Below are positions 1 to 6,462 of a stretch of DNA of 10,841 nt, in pieces. The stretch's first letter is position 1. Each line of letters opens with the position of its first letter. Below the pieces are notes generated by a model that worked only from the letters and a program-made list of their open reading frames with translations, did no database searches and was not told the DNA's origin. The translations under genes were made by a program, and so were the position numbers. The stretch comes from WTAW01 sp964406575 (GTDB lineage: Bacteria; Acidobacteriota; Aminicenantia; Aminicenantales; Aminicenantaceae), in contig CAYOSH010000066.1 of the NCBI GenBank assembly GCA_964406575.1, positions 1 to 10,841 on the forward strand. The letters run 5' to 3'.

Positions 1-32
1 GCAGGAGTGAACGTTTGACATTTCGTGTCATT

Positions 33-79
33 GTGTTAAGTTTATGGATAGAGTGTTAATGCGGTGGATGAGGTGTTAA
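33..79 (+). repeat. Three GTGTTAA heptamers at exact 20-bp spacing upstream of the TPR gene
   Basis: The heptamer GTGTTAA occurs at 33-39, 53-59 and 73-79, each exactly 20 bp apart. The second and third units also share TGGAT at the same offset. The last copy overlaps the ribosome binding site (GAGGTG, 70-75) of the gene starting at 81. Direct repeats spaced by about two helical turns resemble a tandem regulator-binding site, but no protein can be named and a chance or slippage origin is possible. Confidence 0.4.
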
Positions 80-80
80 A

Positions 81-1079
81 ATGAAAAAATCTCTCATTTC
101 GACTCTATGTATCCTGACTTTATTTTGTCTCGTCTCCACCGGTGATCTGTTCGGTATCCAGGCCATGGGATATGGCCGTCTTGAGGGAAGAGTCGTCGAT
201 GAAGAAGGGAATCCTATCCCCAACGCAACCATCACGGTGGAGAAGCTGCAGCATATCTCCAAGAAATTAACCACCTTTTCAAAATCGGTCACCACTAACG
301 AAAAAGGCGTTTGGATAATGTTCCATGTGCAGGGGGGCGATATTATCGTGACAGCCACAGCCGAGGGCTATTTTCCTGAAACAGAAAGAGTTGAGATCTC
401 GCAGGACTACCCAAACTTTCACGTCAATTTCAAGCTGAAAAAAGCAGCAACCCCGACAGAACTCCCTGAACCCGAAGGATTATCTATAAACACTACCAAG
501 TATTTGGAGGAAGGGGCAAAATATTTTCAAGAAGAAAAATTTGAAGATGCTATAAAACTCTACCAGGTTGTCTTAGATAACAATCCTGAGAACTATCTCG
601 TTCACAAGGACATCGGCAATTGCTACATGAAGATGGAACGATATGACCTTGCAGAAAAGGAATTTCTAGAATTCCTCAGCGCGGCAAAACTGGAGAACAG
701 CCCCACCAGCATTCCCATGCAGTCTGATGCCCTATCATCTTTGGGGACGATCAGCGCGAGAAAAGACGACAATGAGACTGCCCTCAACTACTTTCTCGAG
801 GCTTATGAACTGAATCCCATGGATGAAGAAGTCAATTACAACCTGGGAGAGATCTATTTTTCTTTGAGGAACATAGATGAGGCCATCCGATACTACAGAA
901 TCGCCTCTGACATCAAACCCTCCTGGCCGGAGCCTTACATGAAACTCGGTTTTGCTTACCTCAACAAAAGCGACATGCCCAAAGCCAAAGAATATTTCGA
1001 AAAATTCCTTGAAATTGCGCCCGACCATCCTCAAGCTGAAGGGATCAGATATATCCTCGAAGACATCAAGGACGAATAA
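81..1079 (+). CDS. Exported TPR protein with N-terminal carboxypeptidase-regulatory-like domain
   Basis: This 332-residue protein is probably a secreted or periplasmic protein-interaction scaffold; no enzymatic motif is visible. Residues 1-28 form a signal peptide with a lysine pair followed by a hydrophobic stretch. Residues about 32-120 look like a carboxypeptidase-regulatory-like beta-sandwich, with the hallmark GRVVDEEGNPIPNATI, then a TNEKG turn and a TATAEGYFP strand. A proline-rich linker follows at 122-135. About five tetratricopeptide repeats fill 138-315 (near 138-171, 172-205, 214-247, 248-281 and 282-315), with typical motifs such as YFQEEKFEDAIKLY, NLGEIYF and EAYELNPMDEE. The ATG at 81 is supported by GAGGTG five bases upstream and by the signal peptide beginning there. 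The next gene is convergent, so this is the end of its transcript. The domain assignment is confident; the cellular role is unknown. Confidence 0.92.
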   Translation: MKKSLISTLCILTLFCLVSTGDLFGIQAMGYGRLEGRVVDEEGNPIPNATITVEKLQHISKKLTTFSKSVTTNEKGVWIMFHVQGGDIIVTATAEGYFPETERVEISQDYPNFHVNFKLKKAATPTELPEPEGLSINTTKYLEEGAKYFQEEKFEDAIKLYQVVLDNNPENYLVHKDIGNCYMKMERYDLAEKEFLEFLSAAKLENSPTSIPMQSDALSSLGTISARKDDNETALNYFLEAYELNPMDEEVNYNLGEIYFSLRNIDEAIRYYRIASDIKPSWPEPYMKLGFAYLNKSDMPKAKEYFEKFLEIAPDHPQAEGIRYILEDIKDE

Positions 1080-1129
1080 TCCAAGTGTGAAATGGATGAT
1101 TCGTGAGTTGAGATTGCTGCAAAGGCAAG

Positions 1130-1212
1130 GAAGTGGCCCACGAAACTGTAGTGAACCACTGTAAGTGGGCTACAACAAAGACTTTGTAGTGAGATCGGCT
1201 CGCCCGAAGGGT
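1130..1212. repeat. Cluster of imperfect hairpins in the convergent gap
   Basis: The 205-bp gap between the TPR gene and the small barrel gene holds several nested inverted repeats. GTGGCCCAC (1133-1141) pairs with GTGGGCTAC (1165-1173) apart from one position, and encloses a small AGTG-AAC-CACT hairpin. CTACAA (1170-1175) faces TTGTAG (1184-1189), with CAAAG-A-CTTTG as an alternative fold at 1176-1186. TCGG and CCGA arms follow. Such clusters are typical of REP-like intergenic palindromes or mRNA 3' structures. Whether it recurs in the genome cannot be seen from one window. Confidence 0.35.
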
Positions 1213-1270
1213 AAAAAATGCCGACAATAAGAATATATAATTTTTTAAAAGAAATGTATCGGCAGTTTTT
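1213..1270. terminator. Possible bidirectional terminator between convergent genes
   Basis: An A-run plus TGCCGA (1213-1224) is mirrored by TCGGCA, one bulged G and a T-run (1259-1270). Each strand therefore reads a stem followed by a U-tract, as expected between two convergent genes (stops at 1079 and 1285). The intervening loop is about 34 nt and very AT-rich, which is long for a standard intrinsic terminator, so the call is tentative. Confidence 0.35.
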
Positions 1271-1284
1271 ACGAATAATTCATT

Positions 1285-1716
1285 TTAGAAGGCGATACTG
1301 AAGCCAAACCTATACCCCGGTTCTTCGCCTCTTTGTATCGGATAGACAACTTCCCACGATAAAATCCAGACTCTGGTGCCGAGGGCCATGTAAGGAAATT
1401 GGTACCCATTGTTCCGGGAGAACTGCCAACCCCCTCCCCCATAAAACCAGAATATCCAAAATTTGCGCGGGATCATGTAGGAAGCCCCGCCTTGAAAATA
1501 GAGGTCCCCATTGGAGCCCTCATAGTCCACATTCCCCGTAAAATATAAATTCCGTGCGACTTGACGTTTATAGCCCACCCTCACCGGATTAATGACAAAA
1601 GAGAATGTCAAATAATTATCAGCGGGTTGATTCTTTTTAGAGCTCGCCAATCCTTCATCGAGACAAATTCCCATCAGTAGAATACTCAGTAAGCCGATCA
1701 TCATTATTTTTTTCAT
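1285..1716 (-). CDS. Small outer-membrane beta-barrel-like protein
   Basis: I do not recognise a named family. The 143-residue product has a signal peptide (lysine pair, hydrophobic core to about residue 22, probable cleavage after GLA near 25). The mature part is rich in alternating aromatic and polar residues and glycine, for example YGGGGWQF, and ends FGFSIAF. A C-terminal phenylalanine after alternating hydrophobics is the classic beta-signal read by the BAM complex. The size fits a small barrel of about eight strands. The start is placed at the ATG at 1716, because GGGAGGAGAG lies directly before it. An ATG seven codons upstream (1737) is in frame but would put that Shine-Dalgarno inside the gene. 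The gene stands alone on the minus strand, convergent with the TPR gene. Confidence 0.75.
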   Translation of the reverse strand: MKKIMMIGLLSILLMGICLDEGLASSKKNQPADNYLTFSFVINPVRVGYKRQVARNLYFTGNVDYEGSNGDLYFQGGASYMIPRKFWIFWFYGGGGWQFSRNNGYQFPYMALGTRVWILSWEVVYPIQRGEEPGYRFGFSIAF

Positions 1717-1740
1717 TCTCTCCTCCCAAATCCTCAATGA

Positions 1741-1786
1741 TCCTGGTTAATCTTATCGGATCTTGTTATCTCCTGTTTAATCTTAT
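1741..1786. repeat. Pair of 16-bp direct repeats upstream of the small barrel gene
   Basis: On the minus strand ATAAGATTAACCAGGA (1756-1741) and ATAAGATTAAACAGGA (1786-1771) differ at one base and lie 30 bp apart, shortly upstream of the gene starting at 1716. A further CAGGA is at 1796-1792. Position and similarity suggest a regulator-binding site or leader element; the bound factor is unknown. Confidence 0.45.
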
Positions 1787-1920
1787 TTTATTCCTGTTCG
1801 TTTCTCTTTCTGTTTAAAACAAAAACATAATATTGCAATCTACGTGCCAAATCTTCCAATCAGTGTAATTAATTTAAGATTGTAGCAAAAAAGATACAAT
1901 TGATGAGATTTGAGGGAGAA
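1787..1920. other. AT-rich non-coding stretch
   Basis: The non-coding gap 1717-2091 separates the small barrel gene from the permease stop. Outside the direct repeats near the barrel gene and the dispersed repeat at 1921-2032, I see only AT-rich sequence with no supported gene, RNA or strong terminator. The permease lacks an obvious hairpin-plus-T terminator here. Confidence 0.5.
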
Positions 1921-2032
1921 AAAGTTTCTTAAAACGATCATTTATACCCAAAAAAGGCATTCTAAGGCATAAAATGTATCTATATTTAGCGTTATCTTAT
2001 TTTTTTTCAAATAGATGTCGAGGCCCGTCCCC
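1921..2032 (+). repeat. Dispersed repeat, copy 1 (diverged, truncated on the left)
   Basis: This 112-bp stretch is clearly related to 5313-5425 in the same orientation. Both begin AAAGTTTCTTA. Both share a highly conserved right part, TTAGCG.TATCTTATTT.TTTTCAAATAGATGT, and end in CCGTCCCC. By eye the right half matches at about 41 of 47 positions and the left half less well. The copy ends in the same GTCCCC end as the MITE-like element, but no matching left terminal repeat is visible upstream, so it looks truncated or decayed. It lies just past the 3' end of the permease gene. Confidence 0.7.
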
Positions 2033-2091
2033 ATATATAATACCATATACTCATATACTATACCAAATTGTTGCGTTTTAATCCGTCGCTC

Positions 2092-4719
2092 TTATTCATA
2101 CCGCAGCGAATCCCCGGGATTGGCAACCGCCGCTTTTACAGACTGATAGCTGACCGTAAAGATGGCGATAAGAGCCGCCATTAATGCGGAGAGGACAAAA
2201 ATATCGATGCTAATGCTCGTCCTGTATGCAAAATTCCGGAGCCAATGGTTCATGGCGAAGTAAGCGAGCGGCAGAGCGATCACACAGGCCACAAACACCC
2301 ACTTTGTAAACTCTTTTGACAGTAGCAATACGATATTCGGAATGGATGCCCCCAGCACTTTGCGCACGCCAATCTCTTTAACTCGGAGTTCTGCAGAATA
2401 GATAGATAACCCAAAAAGGCCCATACAGGCGATCAAAATCGCAAGCACTGAAAAGTACTTGAAAATGTTGCTGACAACTTCTTCGGAGCGGTACAGTGTG
2501 TTCAGAAATTCATCCACAAAAGTGAATATCAGCGGGTGCCCCGGAGCGATCTCATCGAGTTTGGCCTTCAGGAATTCCATCGCCTCCGGGATATTCCCGC
2601 CCTGGATCTTCACGAGCATATAATTTGCGGCGCTGGGATTGTAATCGAGAACTAAAGGATCGACACTGTTATGCAGCGATGCGTAGTTGTAGTCCTTGAG
2701 AACTCCAAGAATTTTGACCCTTCCCTCATCGGCATGCCAGGCTTTTTTCCCGACGGGATCTTTTAGGTCAAGAGTTCTCACTGCGGCTTCGTTGATGATA
2801 AAAGCATGTTTCCCCGGTGACATCTGCGCAAAACTCCGGCCCTCTTTGAGTGTGAGGCCGAGTGTTTCGATATAGTCCTCATCCACCCGCACATATCTCA
2901 AGTTAGGAAGATTTTGATCATCAGGTGTGCCCTCGGGTCTAAACACTTCATATCCACACCGTTCGCCAGGGAGCTTGGAGACAGCACCAACTTTCGACAC
3001 CGCAGAATTACGCATCAGTTCGGCTTTGATGGCTTGACCGTTTTTGATAAACGATCTCCTTAAGTCACCGTAAAGCTTAATGGCCACAATCTGATCTTTA
3101 TCGAATCCCAGGTCTTTTTCGTGGAAATATTTCATCTGCTTGTAGATGGTGACCGTGCTGAAGATCATAAACACAGAGATCACAAACTGGAAGACGACTA
3201 ATCCTTTACGGATGCGTGCCGCAAATGATTTGGGATCCTTTATTCCTCTGATCGAATCGACAGGTTTGAAACCCGATAAAAAAAACGCCGGATAAAGGCC
3301 GGCGAGCACTCCCAAAAATAAGACAGCTGCTAGAAGAATCGCAAAATTTTGTGGCACAAGAATCTGAGAGAAGCTCATGCTTTTTCCGGAGAGCTGATTG
3401 TAAAACGGGAGGGCCGCCCTGAAGAGAAAGGCAGCCAAAATCCCGGAGGCTATGGCCATGAGCATCGATTCCCCTAAAAACTGCTTCACCAACTGGCGCT
3501 TGTGTGCGCCCACAACCTTCCGGATTCCGACTTCTTTCATCCGTTTAAAAGCATAGGCGGTCGTGATGTTGACAAAATTCACTCCAGCAATCAGGAGGAT
3601 GAAAAATGCGATCGCAGAGAAAATATAGACATAAGCGATATTGCTATTAGGGCCAAATTCCTTTTCCATATGGGAGTAGAGGTGGATATCAGTGATGGGC
3701 TGCAGATACAACTGCCTGGTGCTCGATTGATCTTTGTTCGCTCCCTCACCCTTATCAAAGTTAGCGATAAAGCTAGGAAGTCTGGCCTCCACGTTTTCAC
3801 CCGTGTGATGGGGATCGACGAGAACATACGTATAAAAAGCGTTCCACCCACGGGAAGTCATCGCGCCCTTGTTCACATACTTATACATCGTCGACATGGA
3901 AACCAAAAAATCGAAACGAAAATGTGTGTTTGATGGCAGATCCTCGATAACACCGGTCACTTTCCAGGGCTTTGGCCAATCACTGAGCAGAGTTTTCCCG
4001 ATCGGGTCTTCTCGGCCAAAATATTTCTTTGCTAAGCTAGCGGTGATAATCACTTCATCCACCTCTTCGAGTGCTCTCTCAGGATCTCCCTGGAGAAAAT
4101 TCAGGTCAAACATGGCAATTGTTTCTGGATCTGTGAAAAATCCCCCGTCCTCATCGAATCTCTTCACCTCTCCTTTTTCAGGGATATAACTCACCACCAG
4201 GTCTTGCATGTAAAAGAAGCGGGTAATCTGTTCAATCTCCGGAATATCATCTTGGATGGAAAGGCCTATCACAGGAGATGTGCACGCCCATCCTCTAGCT
4301 GTCGGGGAGTCGGAATCGATCAATCGATAGATCCGACCGGCTTTGGGAAAGTGCCGGTCATAACTGAACTCGTGTTTGACGTGAAATATAATGAGAAGAC
4401 TGCAGGCCATACCGACCGACAATCCGATGATGTTTAAAAAACTGTTTAATTTTTGTTTTTGAATACTCCTTAATGCGATCTTCAGGTAGTTTTTAAACAT
4501 GACGATACTCCAATACAAAAGATTCGGAAGGAATGCCGGGAACGCAAGAAACACTTGCTTCCAGTACCAAGATCTGGCCCTCCATGCGCCTTTCTCTCGG
4601 AAGTCCCGTAAAAAAACTTCGTCGCAATCGCCGAGCTTTTCTTCGCACTCAAACGGAAAAAGCAGGTGTTTCATCAGAAACACGGCGATTTTCGATCGTT
4701 TGGCCCCCAAATTTTTCAT
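2092..4719 (-). CDS. Large MacB/FtsX-type ABC transporter permease with N-terminal prefix domain
   Basis: An inner-membrane permease subunit of a MacB-like transporter; such proteins export peptides, lipids or drugs, or act mechanically on envelope proteins. From the ATG it is 875 residues (numbers below count from an upstream TTG, two residues longer). Residues 1-75 form a permease-prefix domain ending in a hydrophobic segment (58-75). Then come a first membrane helix (94-116), a periplasmic core (about 120-360) and an FtsX block of three helices (366-390, 421-440, 460-482). A second half repeats the plan: helix 507-525, periplasmic core 530-750, helices near 757-775, 805-825 and 842-865. 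The coupling-helix motif appears twice, KEVGIRKVVGA (397) and KEIGVRKVLGA (783). The C-terminus NPGDSLRYE is family-typical. There is no nucleotide-binding domain in the protein or the window, so the ATPase is encoded elsewhere. The ATG at 4719 lies two bases after the PadR stop, with AGGA nine bases upstream. A TTG at 4725 that would overlap the PadR stop is an alternative. Confidence 0.95.
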   Translation of the reverse strand: MKNLGAKRSKIAVFLMKHLLFPFECEEKLGDCDEVFLRDFREKGAWRARSWYWKQVFLAFPAFLPNLLYWSIVMFKNYLKIALRSIQKQKLNSFLNIIGLSVGMACSLLIIFHVKHEFSYDRHFPKAGRIYRLIDSDSPTARGWACTSPVIGLSIQDDIPEIEQITRFFYMQDLVVSYIPEKGEVKRFDEDGGFFTDPETIAMFDLNFLQGDPERALEEVDEVIITASLAKKYFGREDPIGKTLLSDWPKPWKVTGVIEDLPSNTHFRFDFLVSMSTMYKYVNKGAMTSRGWNAFYTYVLVDPHHTGENVEARLPSFIANFDKGEGANKDQSSTRQLYLQPITDIHLYSHMEKEFGPNSNIAYVYIFSAIAFFILLIAGVNFVNITTAYAFKRMKEVGIRKVVGAHKRQLVKQFLGESMLMAIASGILAAFLFRAALPFYNQLSGKSMSFSQILVPQNFAILLAAVLFLGVLAGLYPAFFLSGFKPVDSIRGIKDPKSFAARIRKGLVVFQFVISVFMIFSTVTIYKQMKYFHEKDLGFDKDQIVAIKLYGDLRRSFIKNGQAIKAELMRNSAVSKVGAVSKLPGERCGYEVFRPEGTPDDQNLPNLRYVRVDEDYIETLGLTLKEGRSFAQMSPGKHAFIINEAAVRTLDLKDPVGKKAWHADEGRVKILGVLKDYNYASLHNSVDPLVLDYNPSAANYMLVKIQGGNIPEAMEFLKAKLDEIAPGHPLIFTFVDEFLNTLYRSEEVVSNIFKYFSVLAILIACMGLFGLSIYSAELRVKEIGVRKVLGASIPNIVLLLSKEFTKWVFVACVIALPLAYFAMNHWLRNFAYRTSISIDIFVLSALMAALIAIFTVSYQSVKAAVANPGDSLRYE

Positions 4720-4721
4720 AT

Positions 4722-5051
4722 TCAATTTTCCTGTTTAGAAAAAAGATCCCTAATTCCCGACCAGACAGATTCTTGAATCCTCTGGATAGCCCTGAGAGCG
4801 GCGATCCCCTTCTCTGTGACTCCGTAGATGCATTTTCTCCGGCCGCCCCGTTCTGGAATGGGCTCACCATAACTTTTTGTCACATATCCTTTGTTCGTCA
4901 GCCTGTTGAGGGGCATATAGATCGAGCCAAAGGACCATTCCGTACCTGTCTCTCTCTTGATGTGATCCCTAATGGCAACGCCATAGGCATCTTCTCCAAG
5001 CTTTAAGATTGTCAACAATATGATCTCTTCTGCTCGGGATAAAAGTTTCAT
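4722..5051 (-). CDS. PadR family transcriptional regulator
   Basis: A 109-residue winged-helix DNA-binding protein. LSRAEEIILLTILKLGEDAYG is the standard PadR opening. SFGSIYMPLNRLTNKGYV is the recognition helix region and GGRRKCIYGVTEKG is the wing. Only a short C-terminal helix follows (about residues 85-109), as in the small PadR subfamily, so it should dimerise through that helix. The start has GGAG six bases upstream (GGAGTGCTTCATG). It is the first gene of an operon with the permease, whose start lies within a few bases of its stop, so it very likely represses its own operon and responds to a transporter substrate or envelope stress. The ligand is unknown. A palindrome at 5075-5089 is the likely operator. 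Confidence 0.95.
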   Translation of the reverse strand: MKLLSRAEEIILLTILKLGEDAYGVAIRDHIKRETGTEWSFGSIYMPLNRLTNKGYVTKSYGEPIPERGGRRKCIYGVTEKGIAALRAIQRIQESVWSGIRDLFSKQEN

Positions 5052-5074
5052 GAAGCACTCCGATCTTCAATTTC

Positions 5075-5089
5075 TATCAATAATTGATA
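5075..5089. promoter_or_regulatory. Perfect 15-bp palindrome, probable PadR operator
   Basis: TATCAATAATTGATA is a perfect dyad (7-bp arms around one central base) between the -10 box at 5093-5098 and the PadR ribosome binding site. That is where a repressor would block transcription start. Self-regulation through palindromes in their own promoters is common for PadR proteins; assignment to this PadR is inference. A second, shorter palindrome, GTAATATTAC, lies at 5104-5113, upstream of the -10 box. Confidence 0.6.
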
Positions 5090-5092
5090 CTA

Positions 5093-5098
5093 ATTATA
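5093..5098 (-). promoter_or_regulatory. -10 box of the PadR-permease operon
   Basis: The minus strand reads TATAAT here, a perfect match to the sigma-70 -10 consensus, 42 bp upstream of the PadR start. No good -35 is found at 16-18 bp spacing; CCTTTT occupies the expected place and TTGTAA lies too close. The promoter may be weak or activator-dependent, or AT-rich sequence may mimic a -10. Confidence 0.45.
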
Positions 5099-5154
5099 TA
5101 GACGTAATATTACAAAAAAGGTTTACTCCTTGAGGAAATTTGGAAAGTGAAAGT

Positions 5155-5425
5155 GGGGACAGGCCACAGTATGTTATTGTTATTAAATAGATTAACTCAA
5201 TATTTGGGGTCTAAAAGGATCTTAAAAGCAGATTTTTTGGGGAAAAATCGTTTGTCTTAGGAGGGAAAATAAATAGTAAAAACTAAACAAGAAATTAAAA
5301 CTGGATGAAAATAAAGTTTCTTAGAGTTCTAATTTTCACCCCCAAAAAGATAATCTAAGACCAAAATAGCATCCTTTTTTAGCGATATCTTATTTATTTT
5401 CAAATAGATGTTATGGTCCGTCCCC
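5155..5425. mobile_element. MITE-like element with short terminal inverted repeats
   Basis: GGGGACAGGCCA (5155-5166) and TGGTCCGTCCCC (5414-5425) are inverted repeats matching at 10 of 12 positions, bounding 271 bp with no open reading frame of note. Its right 113 bp (5313-5425) recurs in diverged form at 1921-2032, so the sequence is dispersed. GGGGAC-type ends are, from general knowledge, seen around REP-associated (RAYT, Y1) transposase elements. That link is inference, since no transposase is present and no target-site duplication was identified. Confidence 0.5.
5313..5425 (+). repeat. Dispersed repeat, copy 2
   Basis: This is the right part of the MITE-like element and matches 1921-2032 in the same orientation. 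Shared blocks are AAAGTTTCTTA at the left edge and TTAGCG.TATCTTATTT.TTTTCAAATAGATGT plus CCGTCCCC at the right. It lies upstream of the PadR promoter, so the two copies bracket the PadR-permease operon. Confidence 0.7.
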
Positions 5426-5510
5426 CTTTTATACCCTTTTATTTACCTTATTTACGGTACCCCTTTTCCCCCCTTTTCTCTTTTCTTTTCGTCCCCCTTT
5501 TCCTTTTGCC
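5421..5510. repeat. C/T-rich tract built of CCCTTTT-like units
   Basis: About 90 bp of almost pure pyrimidine (plus strand), with some A in the first half, contains repeated C-run plus TTTT units such as CCCCCTTTT, ACCCTTTT, CCCCTTTT and GTCCCCCTTTT. It abuts the right end of the MITE-like element and lies just past the stop of the minus-strand lipoprotein gene, whose 3' transcript would be purine-rich. Such tracts arise by slippage and can adopt triplex structure; no function is shown. Confidence 0.6.
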
Positions 5511-5523
5511 TCAGGATGAAAGC

Positions 5524-5925
5524 TTAATTCTTGAGATATTTTTCCAATGACTCAAAAAATTGTTGGACATAACCTAAGGTAGTCTGGAAATCGTTGTGGT
5601 CGCCCACAAGCAAAGCCAGACAATTCACCTTGATTTGTCCGGCTTCCTGAAGGATCAACACATTCAGGATCGGTGGCAAAAAACCAGGATTGGATTCAAT
5701 CTCGCCCACAGCATCCAGGAGTCCCCTATCTTTGATCTCTTCCCTGATCATAAAGCCAAGATCCTCAATAGCCTTCATCGAAGCTGTCCAAACGTCCTCG
5801 AATGAGGGATTGGCATAGAATTTTGTATCCTGCGATATGGATTCCAGCCTTTTTTCCTGCTGATGTGACGCGCATGAAAGCATCATCAAAAGAACTAGCC
5901 CTAATCCGATAATCTTGATCCTCAT
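5524..5925 (-). CDS. Small hypothetical lipoprotein
   Basis: I do not recognise a named family. The 133-residue product starts with a basic residue and a hydrophobic stretch ending MLSC, so Cys18 is a likely lipidation site, although methionine at -3 is not ideal for a lipobox. The mature part includes FEDVWTASMKAIEDLGFMIREE, then DRGLLDAVGEIES, then strands and a final amphipathic helix. This order (VW helix, GF.I strand, short strand) recalls the helix-grip domain of BamC-like or similar envelope lipoproteins, a resemblance only. The ATG at 5925 has AGAGG upstream at good spacing. An in-frame ATG at 5961 would add 12 residues before the signal sequence and is less likely. It is divergent from the PilZ gene. 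Confidence 0.78.
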   Translation of the reverse strand: MRIKIIGLGLVLLMMLSCASHQQEKRLESISQDTKFYANPSFEDVWTASMKAIEDLGFMIREEIKDRGLLDAVGEIESNPGFLPPILNVLILQEAGQIKVNCLALLVGDHNDFQTTLGYVQQFFESLEKYLKN

Positions 5926-6022
5926 GACTGTTCCTCTGTTTCCCTTGCCTCTATTAAACAAACATTCTAAGTTCTTGTAAAGAAAAAAATTAAAATATTC
6001 TCTTAATCTCTGCCTTGATCTT

Positions 6023-6038
6023 TGTTACAATCTGTTAC
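6023..6038 (+). repeat. TGTTAC direct repeat, 10-bp phased, near the PilZ start
   Basis: TGTTAC occurs at 6023-6028 and 6033-6038, exactly one helical turn apart, just before the ATG at 6042. It could be a binding site in the short divergent promoter region. If translation begins at the TTG at 6015, it lies within the gene instead. Confidence 0.25.
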
Positions 6039-6041
6039 GAC

Positions 6042-6392
6042 ATGTATGATGTTAGATTAATAATTACGAAGCGACAAAAGAAAACCGCCTCCATAAACAA
6101 AACAAAAAAGAAAATAGAGCGACGTAAATACCCACGAGTAGATTTTATAAGAAGGGCGAGTTATCAGCTCTCCAAGACTTCTCGAAATGGAATATTCACT
6201 CAGGATATAAGCCAGGGGGGCATGTGCCTCCTGCTGGACAATGAGGTCTATCCGGGAATGATACTCAAGGTTAAGTTCGAACTGCCCGGAAAAAAATATA
6301 TGCCCATAAACACGTATGCCGAGGTCATCTGGCAGGATAATTACCTCACCGGTGTCAAATTTATCAAACCAGCCAGTCAAACCCAAAACTGA
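6042..6392 (+). CDS. PilZ domain protein (predicted c-di-GMP receptor)
   Basis: A soluble protein made almost entirely of one PilZ domain, which binds cyclic di-GMP and usually alters motility, secretion or exopolysaccharide. Both ligand motifs are intact: RKYPR (RxxxR, residues 28-32) and DISQGG (DxSxxG, residues 55-60). The domain continues through VKFELPG, the hallmark AEVIWQDN and the GVKFI end strand. A lysine- and arginine-rich leader (about residues 5-27) precedes the domain. The start is uncertain. The ATG at 6042 gives 116 residues and a TTG at 6015 gives 125; neither has a clear Shine-Dalgarno. It is divergent from the small lipoprotein gene and convergent with the serine hydrolase gene. 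No cyclase, phosphodiesterase or motility gene is nearby, so its target is unknown. Confidence 0.9.
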   Translation: MYDVRLIITKRQKKTASINKTKKKIERRKYPRVDFIRRASYQLSKTSRNGIFTQDISQGGMCLLLDNEVYPGMILKVKFELPGKKYMPINTYAEVIWQDNYLTGVKFIKPASQTQN

Positions 6393-6462
6393 ATATCTCG
6401 GTCAACCACAAAACCAGCACAAAATGGAATCGCATTATTTCTCAACAGTCAAAAAATCCAGA

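Noticed and set aside
3502..3933. 143-codon plus-strand open frame inside the permease gene
   Set aside because: Antisense shadow of a well-supported permease; no ribosome binding site or recognisable domain.
4533..5006. 157-codon plus-strand open frame across the permease/PadR junction
   Set aside because: Antisense to two real overlapping genes; composition and lack of a Shine-Dalgarno mark it as a shadow.
1921..5425. Composite transposon carrying the PadR-permease operon
   Set aside because: There is no transposase, no target-site duplication, and copy 1 lacks the left terminal repeat, so only the repeat relationship is claimed.
5421..5510. CRISPR array
   Set aside because: Units are short, irregular and without unique spacers; this is a low-complexity C/T tract.
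6057..6386. 109-codon minus-strand open frame opposite PilZ
   Set aside because: The plus strand has both intact PilZ motifs; the antisense frame has none.
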